This document shows, piece by piece, positions 33,898-41,796 of a DNA stretch of 45,697 nt. The DNA is from Bacillus inaquosorum KCTC 13429. Lineage in GTDB: Bacteria; Bacillota; Bacilli; Bacillales; Bacillaceae. The notes under the pieces were generated by a model. That model was not told the DNA's origin. It ran no database searches and worked only from the letters and a program-made list of their open reading frames with translations. Position numbers and translations under genes: made by a program. The number at the start of each line of letters is the position of its first letter. Within the stretch, counting starts at the first letter, position 1. The DNA lies in contig NZ_AMXN01000013.1 of the NCBI RefSeq assembly GCF_000332645.1, positions 1 to 45,697 on the forward strand, in the 5' to 3' direction.

Positions 33898-35235
33898 TCA
33901 TCCCGTAAATACCTCGCCGTCAGGGTAACGAATATTTGATTTCTCTGTTCTCGCGAATGAAAAGACGAACGTCAAAGGACCAATTCTTCCGATGAACATG
34001 ATGACAATAATAATACATTTTCCTGCTACTGTGAGTTCAGGAGTCAATCCCATTGATAGACCGACAGTTCCGAATGCGGAAAAGGTTTCAAATACAATTT
34101 GAATAAAGGGCGCTTGTTCTGTGATCGTCAGGGCGAAAATTCCTAAAAACACGATGAACAGACTGGTGACGCTCACAGCTAAAGCCTTAATGATAATTGG
34201 ATATTTGATGGAACGGCTGAAAATAACCGTTTCTTTTTTACCTCGCAAATAAGCGATAACAGACGTTAAAATCACGATGAACGTAGTCAGCTTAATGCCG
34301 CTCGCCGTTGAGGCGCTTCCTGCTCCGATAAACATCAATAATAAAGTAAATACAATTGTTCCTTCTCTCATGCTTCCGAAATCGAGGGAATTGAAGCCTG
34401 CGGTTCTCGGCGTCACTGCCTGAAAATAGGAAGCCCACAGTTTATCCCCTACATGCAGGTGGCCAAGCGTGCCAGGGTTGCTGTACTCTAAAATAAAGAT
34501 CACAAGCATAGCAATCGCATTCAGAATCAGCGTTCCTGTCAGCATGAGCTTCGTATGTAAAGAAAAGGCTTTAAAGCGCCGATGTTTCATAACGTCAAAC
34601 AGAACTGTAAATCCGATCCCTCCTGTAATAAATAAGAAAGTAATCACAAGGTTCACTGTAGGATCGCCAACGTAGCTCATCAAATTATCCGGCCACAACG
34701 AAAACCCGGCATTGTTAAAAGCAGATATCGAGTGAAACAGACTGGCAAACAAGCCGGATGCCAAGCCATACTGAGGCACAAGCCGGATGGATAAAATGAG
34801 TGCTGCTATCAATTCAATACTAATCGAAAACAGAAACAGGACTTTGACAAGGCCTATGACGCCGCCGATTGTCGGCTGGTTTAAGGCTTCCTGGACAAGC
34901 ATTCGTTCTTTTAATCCGATTTTTTTTCCTAATATCATGACGATCAAAACGGCAAATGTCATAAATCCAAGCCCGCCGATCTGAATCAGCCCCATGATGA
35001 CCGTTTGCCCGAAAAGTGTAAATTGAGTGCCGGTGTCGACAACTGCAAGCCCTGTAACGGTTGTAGCGGAAGCCGCAGTAAAAAGGGCGTCTATCCATGA
35101 CAATGGCTTCGTTGTAGAAATCGGAAGCATTAACAGCCCAGAACCGATGATAATGATAAGGAAAAAACCGATTGCAAGCACTTGAGGCGGTGTAAACCGA
35201 ACCCATTTGATCACTTTATCCTTTTGAATTGTCAC
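33898..35235 (-). CDS. ktrB: KtrB, potassium transporter membrane subunit
   Basis: A 445-residue K+ channel-like transporter with four repeated M1-P-M2 units. The selectivity glycines appear in TAASATTVTGL (about 53-63), HSISAFNNAGFSL (about 168-180), AVTPRTAGFNSLD (about 287-299) and TFSAFGTVGLSMG (about 397-409). It works with the cytoplasmic gating subunit KtrA and imports K+ with high affinity during osmotic stress. The start codon is GTG, 6 bases after the ktrA stop, so translation is coupled. Regulated through the riboswitch ahead of ktrA. Confidence 0.95.
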   Translation of the reverse strand: MTIQKDKVIKWVRFTPPQVLAIGFFLIIIIGSGLLMLPISTTKPLSWIDALFTAASATTVTGLAVVDTGTQFTLFGQTVIMGLIQIGGLGFMTFAVLIVMILGKKIGLKERMLVQEALNQPTIGGVIGLVKVLFLFSISIELIAALILSIRLVPQYGLASGLFASLFHSISAFNNAGFSLWPDNLMSYVGDPTVNLVITFLFITGGIGFTVLFDVMKHRRFKAFSLHTKLMLTGTLILNAIAMLVIFILEYSNPGTLGHLHVGDKLWASYFQAVTPRTAGFNSLDFGSMREGTIVFTLLLMFIGAGSASTASGIKLTTFIVILTSVIAYLRGKKETVIFSRSIKYPIIIKALAVSVTSLFIVFLGIFALTITEQAPFIQIVFETFSAFGTVGLSMGLTPELTVAGKCIIIVIMFIGRIGPLTFVFSFARTEKSNIRYPDGEVFTG

Positions 35236-35241
35236 CTTTGT

Positions 35242-35910
35242 CTACATCCCTTCGTTTTCAAAACGTTTAATATCCTTTTTGTGCCCCATGATTACCAGGC
35301 AATCCTGTTCGTGAATGATGTCTTCAGGTGCGGGAGAAAGACGAATATCTCCATGATGTTTAATAGCCAGGATCGTGCAGCCGTACTTCGCTCTTACATT
35401 CAGATCAATAATCGATTTTGAATCAAGCTTGCGTGTTGCCAGCAGCTCGACAATACTGTAATCATCAGATAAATCAATGTAATTCAAAACGTTTTCATCA
35501 GAAAGGCTTTGTGCGATTTTGACGCCCATATCCTTTTCAGGATGAATAATGCGGTCAGCGCCGATTTTTTCAAGCACCTTATGATGATAATAGTTTTGCG
35601 CCTTTACCCAAATGTTCGGGATGTCAAACTCCTTTAATAATAAGGTAGTCAGCGTACTCGCTTGAATATTCGCTCCGATGGCAACAATCACATATTCAAA
35701 ATTACGTATTCCCAATGAAAGCAATTCGTTCTCTTCGGTGGCGTTGGCAATCACTGCATGAGTTGCGTAAGAAGCGTATGCATTTACCTTTTCTTCGTTG
35801 ATATCAATCGCAAGGACCTCGTGGCCCATTCTATGCAGCTCTTTGCAAATGCTGCCGCCAAAACGGCCCAGCCCGATCACGGCAAATTGCTTATTTTTAA
35901 TTCTTCCCAA
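35242..35910 (-). CDS. ktrA: KtrA, potassium transporter regulatory (RCK) subunit
   Basis: A 222-residue RCK protein. The N-terminal Rossmann part (about 1-140) starts FAVIGLGRFGGSI, the ATP/ADP-binding loop, with the acidic DIN residues at about 36-38. The C-terminal RCK_C domain (about 140-222) binds c-di-AMP in known homologues. It forms an octameric ring that gates KtrB. First gene of the operon behind a c-di-AMP riboswitch, so c-di-AMP acts on both RNA and protein. Start supported by AGGGAGATATG. Confidence 0.95.
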   Translation of the reverse strand: MGRIKNKQFAVIGLGRFGGSICKELHRMGHEVLAIDINEEKVNAYASYATHAVIANATEENELLSLGIRNFEYVIVAIGANIQASTLTTLLLKEFDIPNIWVKAQNYYHHKVLEKIGADRIIHPEKDMGVKIAQSLSDENVLNYIDLSDDYSIVELLATRKLDSKSIIDLNVRAKYGCTILAIKHHGDIRLSPAPEDIIHEQDCLVIMGHKKDIKRFENEGM

Positions 35911-35947
35911 TGTTCATATCTCCCTTAGTAAATTAACGTTTTTGAAG

Positions 35948-35975
35948 CAAAAAAGGCCATTGCAAAGAATGGCCG
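35948..35975 (-). terminator. riboswitch expression-platform terminator before ktrA
   Basis: On the minus strand GGCCATT and AATGGCC form a stem followed by T6. It sits between the c-di-AMP aptamer and the ktrA start. Confidence 0.85.
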
Positions 35976-35979
35976 AAAA

Positions 35980-36135
35980 TAGACCTCCTCTCTGTATACG
36001 CCTACGAGGTTAGCTGTCGGATTAGGGATTCAGAGTACCCCCTCTTACTTAGTAAGATTCACCCCAAGGCTGTTAATAAAACAGCCAATCGTTGGTTCCC
36101 CCGTTCGTGTTTGATTAAGCGGTAAAAGAGTTTGT
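35980..36135 (-). promoter_or_regulatory. c-di-AMP (ydaO/yuaA) riboswitch
   Basis: The 366-bp gap between bslA and ktrA holds a ydaO/yuaA-class aptamer on the minus strand. Features seen are CGGGGGAACCAA near the 5' end, GGCTGT/ACAGCC hairpin, CTTGGGGTGAATC, the loop TACTAAGTAAGAGGGGGTA, GAATCC, and the late GCTAACCTCGTAGGCGTA. The class was first defined from this gene in B. subtilis. High c-di-AMP is known to turn expression off by terminator formation. Boundaries are approximate. Confidence 0.92.
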
Positions 36136-36154
36136 ATGAAATTGAACACTCAAG

Positions 36155-36183
36155 AATTTACTCCTGTTTCTAGTGTTTGTCAA
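36155..36183 (-). promoter_or_regulatory. SigA promoter of ktrAB
   Basis: Minus strand: TTGACA (36178-36183), a 17-base spacer and TAAATT (36155-36160), just upstream of the riboswitch. Confidence 0.75.
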
Positions 36184-36245
36184 TTTAAATTTTAAACAAG
36201 AAAAAAGATAACTGGAAATAGAGAAAAAAGGGGAGATGAAAACGC

Positions 36246-36274
36246 AAAAAAGACCGGCGTGAACCGGTCTTTTA
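36246..36274 (-). terminator. terminator of bslA
   Basis: AAAAGACCGG and CCGGTCTTTT form a perfect stem around a 6-base loop just after the bslA stop. Confidence 0.9.
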
Positions 36275-36276
36275 GA

Positions 36277-36822
36277 TTAGTTGCAGCCGCATGGCTGAGT
36301 CGGAGGAGTGCTGCGCTTAGCCACGTCAATGCTGGCTTCTGCGTAAAATTTATTTCCGATGCTCAACGATTTATTCTCCGCACGGAAAGTATATGTACCA
36401 GCGGCAGGAAGTGTTTTGTTATTCAGTTTTAATTTAAATTCGCCAGCTCCTAACAAATCAAGTGCCAGAGGAATTCTTACTGTTTTCCCGTTGTTGAGGA
36501 TCTGTGTTGTACGCAAAGCATTTCCGTTCATCGTGTCTTTCGTATTTGCAGTAAATCCGCTTGGCAATGTAAATTCCATAACGCCAAGGCTGAGAAGCGT
36601 GTTTGGACGATACGTCAATTCGATATCAGAGAAAGACCATTCAGTTTTGCTGGCCCCTGTGATTGTTGCAAACAATGAAGCTGATGACTGTGTTCTCATA
36701 GTAGACTCGGTATGAGCGGAAGTTGATTTAGATTCAGCCGCGAAAGAAGCTGTAGGTGCAGAAACGAGTAAGCCGAGACTTAATGCACTGATTGCCAAAG
36801 AAGATAATAATTTGCGTTTCAT
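36277..36822 (-). CDS. bslA: BslA, biofilm surface hydrophobin
   Basis: A 181-residue secreted protein. A Sec signal peptide (about 1-28, basic start, hydrophobic core, ending ASFAAES) is followed by an immunoglobulin-like beta domain with leucine-rich caps (TLLSLGVMEF, LPSGFTA). The C-terminal CGC motif (Cys178, Cys180) allows disulfide multimers. BslA self-assembles into the water-repellent coat of the biofilm. Start supported by AGGGGGAA. A second, very strong Shine-Dalgarno-like sequence lies about 50 bases upstream without a following ORF. Formerly yuaB. Confidence 0.96.
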   Translation of the reverse strand: MKRKLLSSLAISALSLGLLVSAPTASFAAESKSTSAHTESTMRTQSSASLFATITGASKTEWSFSDIELTYRPNTLLSLGVMEFTLPSGFTANTKDTMNGNALRTTQILNNGKTVRIPLALDLLGAGEFKLKLNNKTLPAAGTYTFRAENKSLSIGNKFYAEASIDVAKRSTPPTQPCGCN

Positions 36823-36871
36823 AATAAAATTCCCCCTAAAAAGTTATAAAATATACAGGCCTGCCCGCTTT

Positions 36872-36882
36872 TCACCTCCTCT
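36872..36882 (-). promoter_or_regulatory. orphan Shine-Dalgarno-like sequence in the bslA 5' region
   Basis: On the minus strand AGAGGAGGTGA is complementary to the 3' end of 16S rRNA over at least eight bases (GGAGGTGA). It lies about 50 bases before the bslA start. No ATG follows at proper distance; only a GTG that overlaps it. Such orphan sites can stabilise mRNA 5' ends in Bacillus. Confidence 0.45.
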
Positions 36883-36994
36883 GAATGGCCAAATACAAAT
36901 TTTACCTACATAAAATTACCATCAAATATTTTGGAAGTAAATGGGGTGTTTTTCCCGTATTTTTCAAATTTGTAGTAATTACATATAAACGAAC

Positions 36995-37025
36995 AAAAAA
37001 ACGCCCGGTTTCCCAGGCGTTTTTA
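36995..37025 (-). terminator. terminator of gbsR
   Basis: AAAAACGCC and GGCGTTTTT form a stem around CGGTTTCCCA just after the gbsR stop (read on the minus strand). Confidence 0.85.
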
Positions 37026-37030
37026 ATGTT

Positions 37031-37573
37031 TTACTTTGTTTCGATCGGTATAAACTTAAAAATTTCCCCGCTCTGCACCGATTCAGCAAGACGTTTCAGC
37101 CAGTCATAGTAGGCTTTAGAGCTTTCCAACTGCTCGTATAACTGGAGCGCTTCATTTTTTATGTCCTCACTGAGACCTTCCTTGCTTAAAACCTCTTGTA
37201 AATCAGCCTGAGCTTCCTCAATCGCTGCTACATTTACTTGAACTTCCCGCTCCCATTTAGGCGGAAAGAAATTAGTGAAAAATTTAAAGAAATCTTTTTC
37301 AGCCACAAATGTATGCTTACGGATGCCCCGGTGAAATGTTTTTTTCACTACATTTAAGTCCTGAAGCTTTTTGACGCCTGTGCTCATGCTTGGCTTGCTC
37401 ATTTGCAATTCCTCACGCATTTCGTCAAGCGTCATCTCATCCCTCATATACATCGTCCCATATAAGATCCCGACACTGCGGGTAATTCCGTAAAGATCCA
37501 TCGTTTCAGCAATGGAGTCGATAACAAGATCCCGTGCCTGTTCTATAGTTGCAAACTCTGGATTTTCATCCAT
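37031..37573 (-). CDS. gbsR: GbsR, choline-sensing repressor (MarR-like)
   Basis: A 180-residue winged-helix regulator of the GbsR/MarR type. The DNA-binding region lies at about 50-110 (MTLDEMREELQMSKPSMSTGVKKL as recognition segment, in parts) and a long C-terminal helical region follows. In B. subtilis it binds choline and represses gbsAB and the opuB transporter. It is divergent from gbsA across about 200 bp with two inverted repeats. Start supported by AAAGAGGGTC. Formerly yuaC. Confidence 0.93.
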   Translation of the reverse strand: MDENPEFATIEQARDLVIDSIAETMDLYGITRSVGILYGTMYMRDEMTLDEMREELQMSKPSMSTGVKKLQDLNVVKKTFHRGIRKHTFVAEKDFFKFFTNFFPPKWEREVQVNVAAIEEAQADLQEVLSKEGLSEDIKNEALQLYEQLESSKAYYDWLKRLAESVQSGEIFKFIPIETK

Positions 37574-37616
37574 ACTGACCCTCTTTTCCTTTAGAAAATT
37601 AAATTCGTTAAGTTAT

Positions 37617-37652
37617 TTCTTTATGTTCTTTATCTTAACGAAACATAAAGAA
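37617..37652. promoter_or_regulatory. inverted repeat upstream of gbsR
   Basis: TTCTTTATGTT and AACATAAAGAA are perfect 11-bp arms around a 14-base spacer, 44 bp before the gbsR start codon. It is distinct from the repeat at the gbsA promoter and could serve gbsR autoregulation. Confidence 0.55.
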
Positions 37653-37681
37653 AAGTCAAAATGAAAAATCAAGATGGGGCT

Positions 37682-37710
37682 TTGACAGTTTAAAAACCAT
37701 GTGTTAGATT
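37682..37710 (+). promoter_or_regulatory. SigA promoter of gbsAB
   Basis: TTGACA (37682-37687), a 17-base spacer and TAGATT (37705-37710). Confidence 0.75.
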
Positions 37711-37714
37711 AAGG

Positions 37715-37745
37715 TTGTTAAAAACGTTAAATTTTTATTTAACAA
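37715..37745 (+). promoter_or_regulatory. candidate GbsR operator downstream of the gbsAB -10
   Basis: TTGTTAAA and TTTAACAA are perfect 8-bp arms around 15 bases, beginning 5 bp after the -10. I recall that the GbsR operator of gbsAB is reported downstream of the promoter, acting as a road-block; the position agrees. Confidence 0.65.
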
Positions 37746-37771
37746 ACTTTATTTACGTCAAGGAGGCTTAT

Positions 37772-39244
37772 ATGAGTCAAACATTATACATTGACGGAGA
37801 ATGGATCAGTGCCGAAAAAGAGCAGATCCGAAGCATTATCAATCCATTTAATCAAGAAGAAATTGCAACCGTAAGCGAGGGAGGGCGAGAGGACGCCATC
37901 AAGGCAATCGCAGCCGCGCGAAGAGCATTTGACAAAGGAGAATGGCCATCTCTATCTGGACTTGAACGCGGGAATATTGTTCTGAAAATTGCGGAATTAA
38001 TCAGACGCGATCTTGATGAGCTGGCTGAGCTTGAATCTCTTGATACGGGAAAAACACTCGAAGAAAGTAAGGCCGATATGGACGATATCGCCAATGTTTT
38101 TCAATACTACGCCGGATTGGCGGACAAAGATGGCGGAGAGATCATTTCATCTCCGATCCCTGATTCGGAAAGCAAAATCATTAGAGAGCCAATCGGGGTT
38201 TGCGGCCAGATCACTCCGTGGAATTATCCGCTCCTGCAAGCGAGCTGGAAAATCGCGCCTGCACTGGCTGCAGGAAATACGATCGTCATGAAGCCGAGTG
38301 AGATCACGCCGCTGACCACAATCAAAGTCTTTAAGCTGATGGAAGAAGCCGGTGTCCCAGAAGGGGTCGCGAATCTTGTCCTTGGACCGGGAGCCACAGT
38401 GGGCGACGAGCTTGCCGCAAACAAAGACGTCGATTTGATTTCGTTTACGGGTGGAATCGAAACAGGCAAAAAAATCATGCAGGCGGCAAGCGGAAATGTC
38501 AAAAAAATCGCGCTTGAATTGGGCGGGAAAAATCCCAATATCGTTTTCAAGGACGCAGATTTAGAGGTTGCGGTTGATCAGGCGTTAAACGCTGTATTTT
38601 TCCACGCCGGCCAAGTGTGCTCTGCCGGTTCCCGCTTGCTTGTTGAAGATGCCATTCACGATCAGTTTTTAGCAGAGCTTGTCAAACGGGCAAAGCGCAT
38701 AAAACTCGGAAACGGTTTTCACGCAGAGACAGAAAGCGGCCCGCTTATTTCTGCAGAGCACAGGGCAAAGGTAGAAAAATATGTAGAGATCGGAATACAA
38801 GAAGGCGCAAAGCTGGAGACAGGCGGCAAACGCCCGGAAGATCCTGCGCTGCAAAACGGGTTTTTCTATGAACCTACTATTTTCTCTAACTGCAAGTCTG
38901 GCATGAGAATCGTTCAGGAAGAGGTTTTCGGTCCTGTATTGACAGTCGAAACCTTCAGCTCGGAAGAAGAGGTAATCGCGCTTGCAAATGATACCATCTA
39001 TGGCTTGGCCGGAGCGGTATGGTCAAAAGATATTGAAAAGTGTGAACGCGTAGCAGCCCGCTTGAGAATGGGAACCGTTTGGATTAACGATTTCCATCCG
39101 TATTTTGCGCAGGCGCCATGGGGCGGCTATAAGCAATCCGGGTTCGGACGCGAGCTTGGAAAAATGGGCCTTGAAGAATACACAGAAGTCAAACATGTGT
39201 ATCGCAATACAAAACCAGCAGCGGTTAATTGGTTCAATTCATAA
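37772..39244 (+). CDS. gbsA: GbsA, glycine betaine aldehyde dehydrogenase
   Basis: A 490-residue aldehyde dehydrogenase. Cofactor and catalytic motifs appear in order: TPWNYPLLQASWKIAPAL (about 150-167), LELGGKNPNI with the catalytic Glu (about 251-260) and FHAGQVCSAGSR with the nucleophile Cys (about 281-292). It oxidises betaine aldehyde to glycine betaine, an osmoprotectant. The start follows AAGGAGGC; a TTG-initiated extension upstream runs through the operator and is rejected. It forms an operon with gbsB. Confidence 0.95.
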   Translation: MSQTLYIDGEWISAEKEQIRSIINPFNQEEIATVSEGGREDAIKAIAAARRAFDKGEWPSLSGLERGNIVLKIAELIRRDLDELAELESLDTGKTLEESKADMDDIANVFQYYAGLADKDGGEIISSPIPDSESKIIREPIGVCGQITPWNYPLLQASWKIAPALAAGNTIVMKPSEITPLTTIKVFKLMEEAGVPEGVANLVLGPGATVGDELAANKDVDLISFTGGIETGKKIMQAASGNVKKIALELGGKNPNIVFKDADLEVAVDQALNAVFFHAGQVCSAGSRLLVEDAIHDQFLAELVKRAKRIKLGNGFHAETESGPLISAEHRAKVEKYVEIGIQEGAKLETGGKRPEDPALQNGFFYEPTIFSNCKSGMRIVQEEVFGPVLTVETFSSEEEVIALANDTIYGLAGAVWSKDIEKCERVAARLRMGTVWINDFHPYFAQAPWGGYKQSGFGRELGKMGLEEYTEVKHVYRNTKPAAVNWFNS

Positions 39245-39260
39245 GAGGGGGAGATTGATG

Positions 39261-40469
39261 ATGACATTAAATATGAAAGTAGAAAGCATGCAAAAATTCC
39301 ACACATTTGAAATTCCGACTGTGATTAAGCACGGAATCGGAGCCGTCAAGCATACGGGTGAAGAAGTAGCTGCGCTGGGTGTTTCAAAAGCACTTCTTGT
39401 CACAGACCCTGGGATTTATAAAGCCGGCGTCGCTGATCCTGTTATCGAATCACTTAAAGAAGCAGGCATTGAAGTGGTGCTCTTTAATAAAGTAGAGCCA
39501 AACCCGCCTGTCCGTCTGGTGAATGAAGGATCTGAGCTATACAAAAAAGAGAACTGTAATGGTTTAGTGGCAGTTGGAGGCGGAAGCTCCATGGATACAG
39601 CGAAAGCAATCGGAGTAGAAGCAACTCACGAAGGAAGCGTGCTTGATTATGAAGCGGCAGATGGAAAAAAACCGCTGGAAAACCGCATTCCTCCGCTGAC
39701 GACAATTCCGACAACGGCCGGAACAGGATCAGAAGTAACCCAGTGGGCGGTTATCACAGATGAAGAAAGAGAATTCAAATTCAACACGGGCGGTCCGCTG
39801 ATCGCAGCGCACCTGACCATCATTGATCCTGAGCTTCATATTTCAATGCCTCCGCATGTAACAGCCATGACGGGAATTGATGCGCTTGCTCATGCCATTG
39901 AGTGCTATACTATGAAATTTGCGCAGCCAATTACGGATGCAGTTGCCTTGATGGCGATTGAATATGCCGCTCATTACATTAGAAGAGCATTTGCTGACGG
40001 AGAGGATCTGGAAGCAAGATACGGAATGGCGCAGGCTGCGATGCTTGCAGGTCTTTCTTACGGCAGTGAATCAGCGGGCGCGGCTCATGCGATGAGCCAA
40101 ACGCTTGGCGGTATTATCCCAGTCGCTCACGGTCAATGTGTGGCTGCGATGATGGGCCCTGTCATGGAGTACAACTGGAAGGGCTATCCTGAGAAGTTTG
40201 CACGTATTGCGAAAGCGTTCGGTATTGATACAAGCAATATGACAACAGAAGAAGCTGCGAAAGCATCTGTTAATTGGATGTATGACCTTGTTGAAGATTT
40301 AGAAGTACCGACTTTAGAAGAGCAGGGAGTATCACCCGATATGATCGAACGCTTGTCAAAAGAAGCAATGAAAGATCCGCAAACCTTCGGAAATCCTAGA
40401 GATTTAAATGAAAAAGCATACAATTGGATCTACAAGCGCTGCTTTAACCTTACACCTAAAACAGTATAA
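39261..40469 (+). CDS. gbsB: GbsB, choline dehydrogenase (iron-type alcohol dehydrogenase)
   Basis: A 402-residue iron-dependent alcohol dehydrogenase. The nucleotide motif AVGGGSSMDTAKA is at about 100-112, TTAGTGSEVT at about 150-159, the metal-binding DALAHAIECY at about 208-217 and AHAMSQTLGG at about 275-284. It oxidises choline to betaine aldehyde, the substrate of GbsA. I start at the second ATG of ATGATG, which is well spaced from GAGGGGGAG. It is only distantly related to YugJ and YugK earlier in the window. Confidence 0.95.
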   Translation: MTLNMKVESMQKFHTFEIPTVIKHGIGAVKHTGEEVAALGVSKALLVTDPGIYKAGVADPVIESLKEAGIEVVLFNKVEPNPPVRLVNEGSELYKKENCNGLVAVGGGSSMDTAKAIGVEATHEGSVLDYEAADGKKPLENRIPPLTTIPTTAGTGSEVTQWAVITDEEREFKFNTGGPLIAAHLTIIDPELHISMPPHVTAMTGIDALAHAIECYTMKFAQPITDAVALMAIEYAAHYIRRAFADGEDLEARYGMAQAAMLAGLSYGSESAGAAHAMSQTLGGIIPVAHGQCVAAMMGPVMEYNWKGYPEKFARIAKAFGIDTSNMTTEEAAKASVNWMYDLVEDLEVPTLEEQGVSPDMIERLSKEAMKDPQTFGNPRDLNEKAYNWIYKRCFNLTPKTV

Positions 40470-40473
40470 TCGA

Positions 40474-40506
40474 TGTCCCGCTCATTTACAGAGCGGGATT
40501 TTTTTG
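40474..40506 (+). terminator. terminator of gbsAB
   Basis: TCCCGCT and AGCGGGA form a stem around a short loop, followed by T7. Confidence 0.9.
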
Positions 40507-40556
40507 GATAATGAAGCATAGATGGAAATTTTAGAGAAGAAGGAAGGTACCGGCTG

Positions 40557-41135
40557 ATGTGGAAGCGTATGACTGCAAGAACGGAAGGCTTATATATCGC
40601 AGATACAGAAAGTTTCGTAACAAAGCAAATGGACAAGCTTGATTTTGATTATGGCGGCATCCCCGGCGACTTGCATTTTGGCCTGACCAAAAAAGCGGGA
40701 GCCAGAGAACCGATGTTTTCAAAAGGGACAGAAATTTTCAACCGCAGACAAATTTCTATTGTATCAATAGAGGAATGTGATCAAATTGCTTTAAAAATGG
40801 GAGTGCCGAGCATTTTGCCGGAATGGCTTGGGGCGAATGTGGCAGTCAGCGGCATACATGATTTCACATCATTAAAAGAAGGAAGCCGGCTCATTTTCCC
40901 AAGCGGAGCCGCTTTGCTGTGTGAGGGAGAAAATGATCCGTGTATCCAGCCGGGCGAAGTCATTCAATCTTATTATCCGGACAAGCCGAAGCTGGCGCCT
41001 GCTTTCGTCCGACACGCACTGGGCATAAGAGGGATTGTCTGCATTGTTGAGAGACCCGGTGCTGTTTATGCAGGTGATGAAATAGAAGTTCATTCCTATC
41101 AGCGGAAAGTCAAACGAAAAGCAGAAAGGGTCTGA
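40557..41135 (+). CDS. yuaD: YuaD, MOSC-domain protein
   Basis: A 192-residue protein made of a single MOSC domain (molybdenum cofactor sulfurase C-terminal type). Conserved features are GIPGDLHFGLTKKAG (about 38-52), RQISIVSIEE (about 64-73), LGANVAVSG and the cysteine of LCEGENDPCIQPG (about 121-133). MOSC proteins transfer sulfur or bind molybdopterin; the substrate here is unknown. Start supported by GAAGGAAGG. It converges on yuaE with only 5 bp between stop codons; a perfect hairpin spans both ends. Confidence 0.88.
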   Translation: MWKRMTARTEGLYIADTESFVTKQMDKLDFDYGGIPGDLHFGLTKKAGAREPMFSKGTEIFNRRQISIVSIEECDQIALKMGVPSILPEWLGANVAVSGIHDFTSLKEGSRLIFPSGAALLCEGENDPCIQPGEVIQSYYPDKPKLAPAFVRHALGIRGIVCIVERPGAVYAGDEIEVHSYQRKVKRKAERV

Positions 41136-41153
41136 TCAAATCAGACCCTTTCT
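41123..41153. terminator. bidirectional terminator spanning the yuaD and yuaE stops
   Basis: AGAAAGGGTCTGA and TCAGACCCTTTCT are perfect 13-bp arms around 5 bases. Both genes end inside the stem. Confidence 0.8.
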
Positions 41154-41632
41154 ACCTTTTCTTTAATTTCTTTAATCTGGCTGAGGTGCCGTTTTTCATG
41201 GTGGCCGATAAAATCGATCCACTGTCTGACAGTCAGCTCTTGAAAGACAGGATGCGGAAGCACTCTCTTAAGATCTTCTTCTTTCAGAGAGGCAATTGCA
41301 GCTGTCAGCTGCTCTCTCACTACATCAAGCTCGCGTTTCATTTGACTGCCTGAAATAAAATCATGCTCAGGCTCAAGGTGACTCGGAGCTTTCCGTTTAT
41401 TGTTTCTGTCCTGTGCAGTCTCAAGCGGTTTTTCTTCAACTTCTTTAACAGGAGCTTCCTTTACACGTTCCTTCAGCATTTTTTGTGCGGCCATATCGAT
41501 TTTTTTCAAATGGTCAAGAACTTCACGTATGCTCCATTCTTCAGCAGAAGGCTTTTGATTCAGCTTTTCGTCAGAAAGTCCTTTCACTTCGTTCCACGTT
41601 TCTAATCTGGCTTCATTAAAGATACTCATCAT
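41141..41632 (-). CDS. yuaE: YuaE, DinB-superfamily protein
   Basis: A 163-residue helical protein with the DinB-like four-helix pattern. Putative metal-site histidines are in VLDHLKKID (about 39), and the FIGHHEKRHLSQI motif near the C-terminus (about 145-157). DinB-like proteins are often metal-dependent thiol transferases; the role here is unknown. The start is at the ATGATG after GGAGGAG; an upstream ATG would extend it by 15 residues with no ribosome binding site. Confidence 0.85.
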   Translation of the reverse strand: MMSIFNEARLETWNEVKGLSDEKLNQKPSAEEWSIREVLDHLKKIDMAAQKMLKERVKEAPVKEVEEKPLETAQDRNNKRKAPSHLEPEHDFISGSQMKRELDVVREQLTAAIASLKEEDLKRVLPHPVFQELTVRQWIDFIGHHEKRHLSQIKEIKEKVERV

Positions 41633-41716
41633 ATCTCCTCCTAAAATGACATTACCATATATATAAGCAATTATCATTTATAAAGCACTTAACAGGGAGC
41701 ATTTATCTAAAAATTT

Positions 41717-41742
41717 TGAAACCTTTTCCATTGTGTCTCGTA
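41717..41742 (+). promoter_or_regulatory. SigW promoter of yuaF-floT-yuaI
   Basis: TGAAAC (41717-41722), 16 bases and CGTA (41739-41742) match the SigW consensus exactly. SigW control of yuaF-yuaG-yuaI under cell-envelope stress is known in B. subtilis. Confidence 0.9.
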
Positions 41743-41796
41743 TAAATGGTAACGGCAGCCGTTCATCAATGCATTGATGAGGAAAGGATGAGGCAT

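Noticed and set aside
36885..37109. 74-codon plus-strand ORF between bslA and gbsR
   Set aside because: No Shine-Dalgarno, runs through the gbsR terminator and into the gbsR 3' end on the opposite strand; composition is AT-rich and unlike a gene.
37715..37771. N-terminal extension of GbsA from a TTG codon
   Set aside because: It covers the operator palindrome and lacks a ribosome binding site; the ATG at 37772 has AAGGAGG and gives the normal length.
39105..39260. N-terminal extension of GbsB overlapping gbsA
   Set aside because: It overlaps the conserved C-terminus of gbsA in another frame; the ATG at 39261 has a good ribosome binding site.
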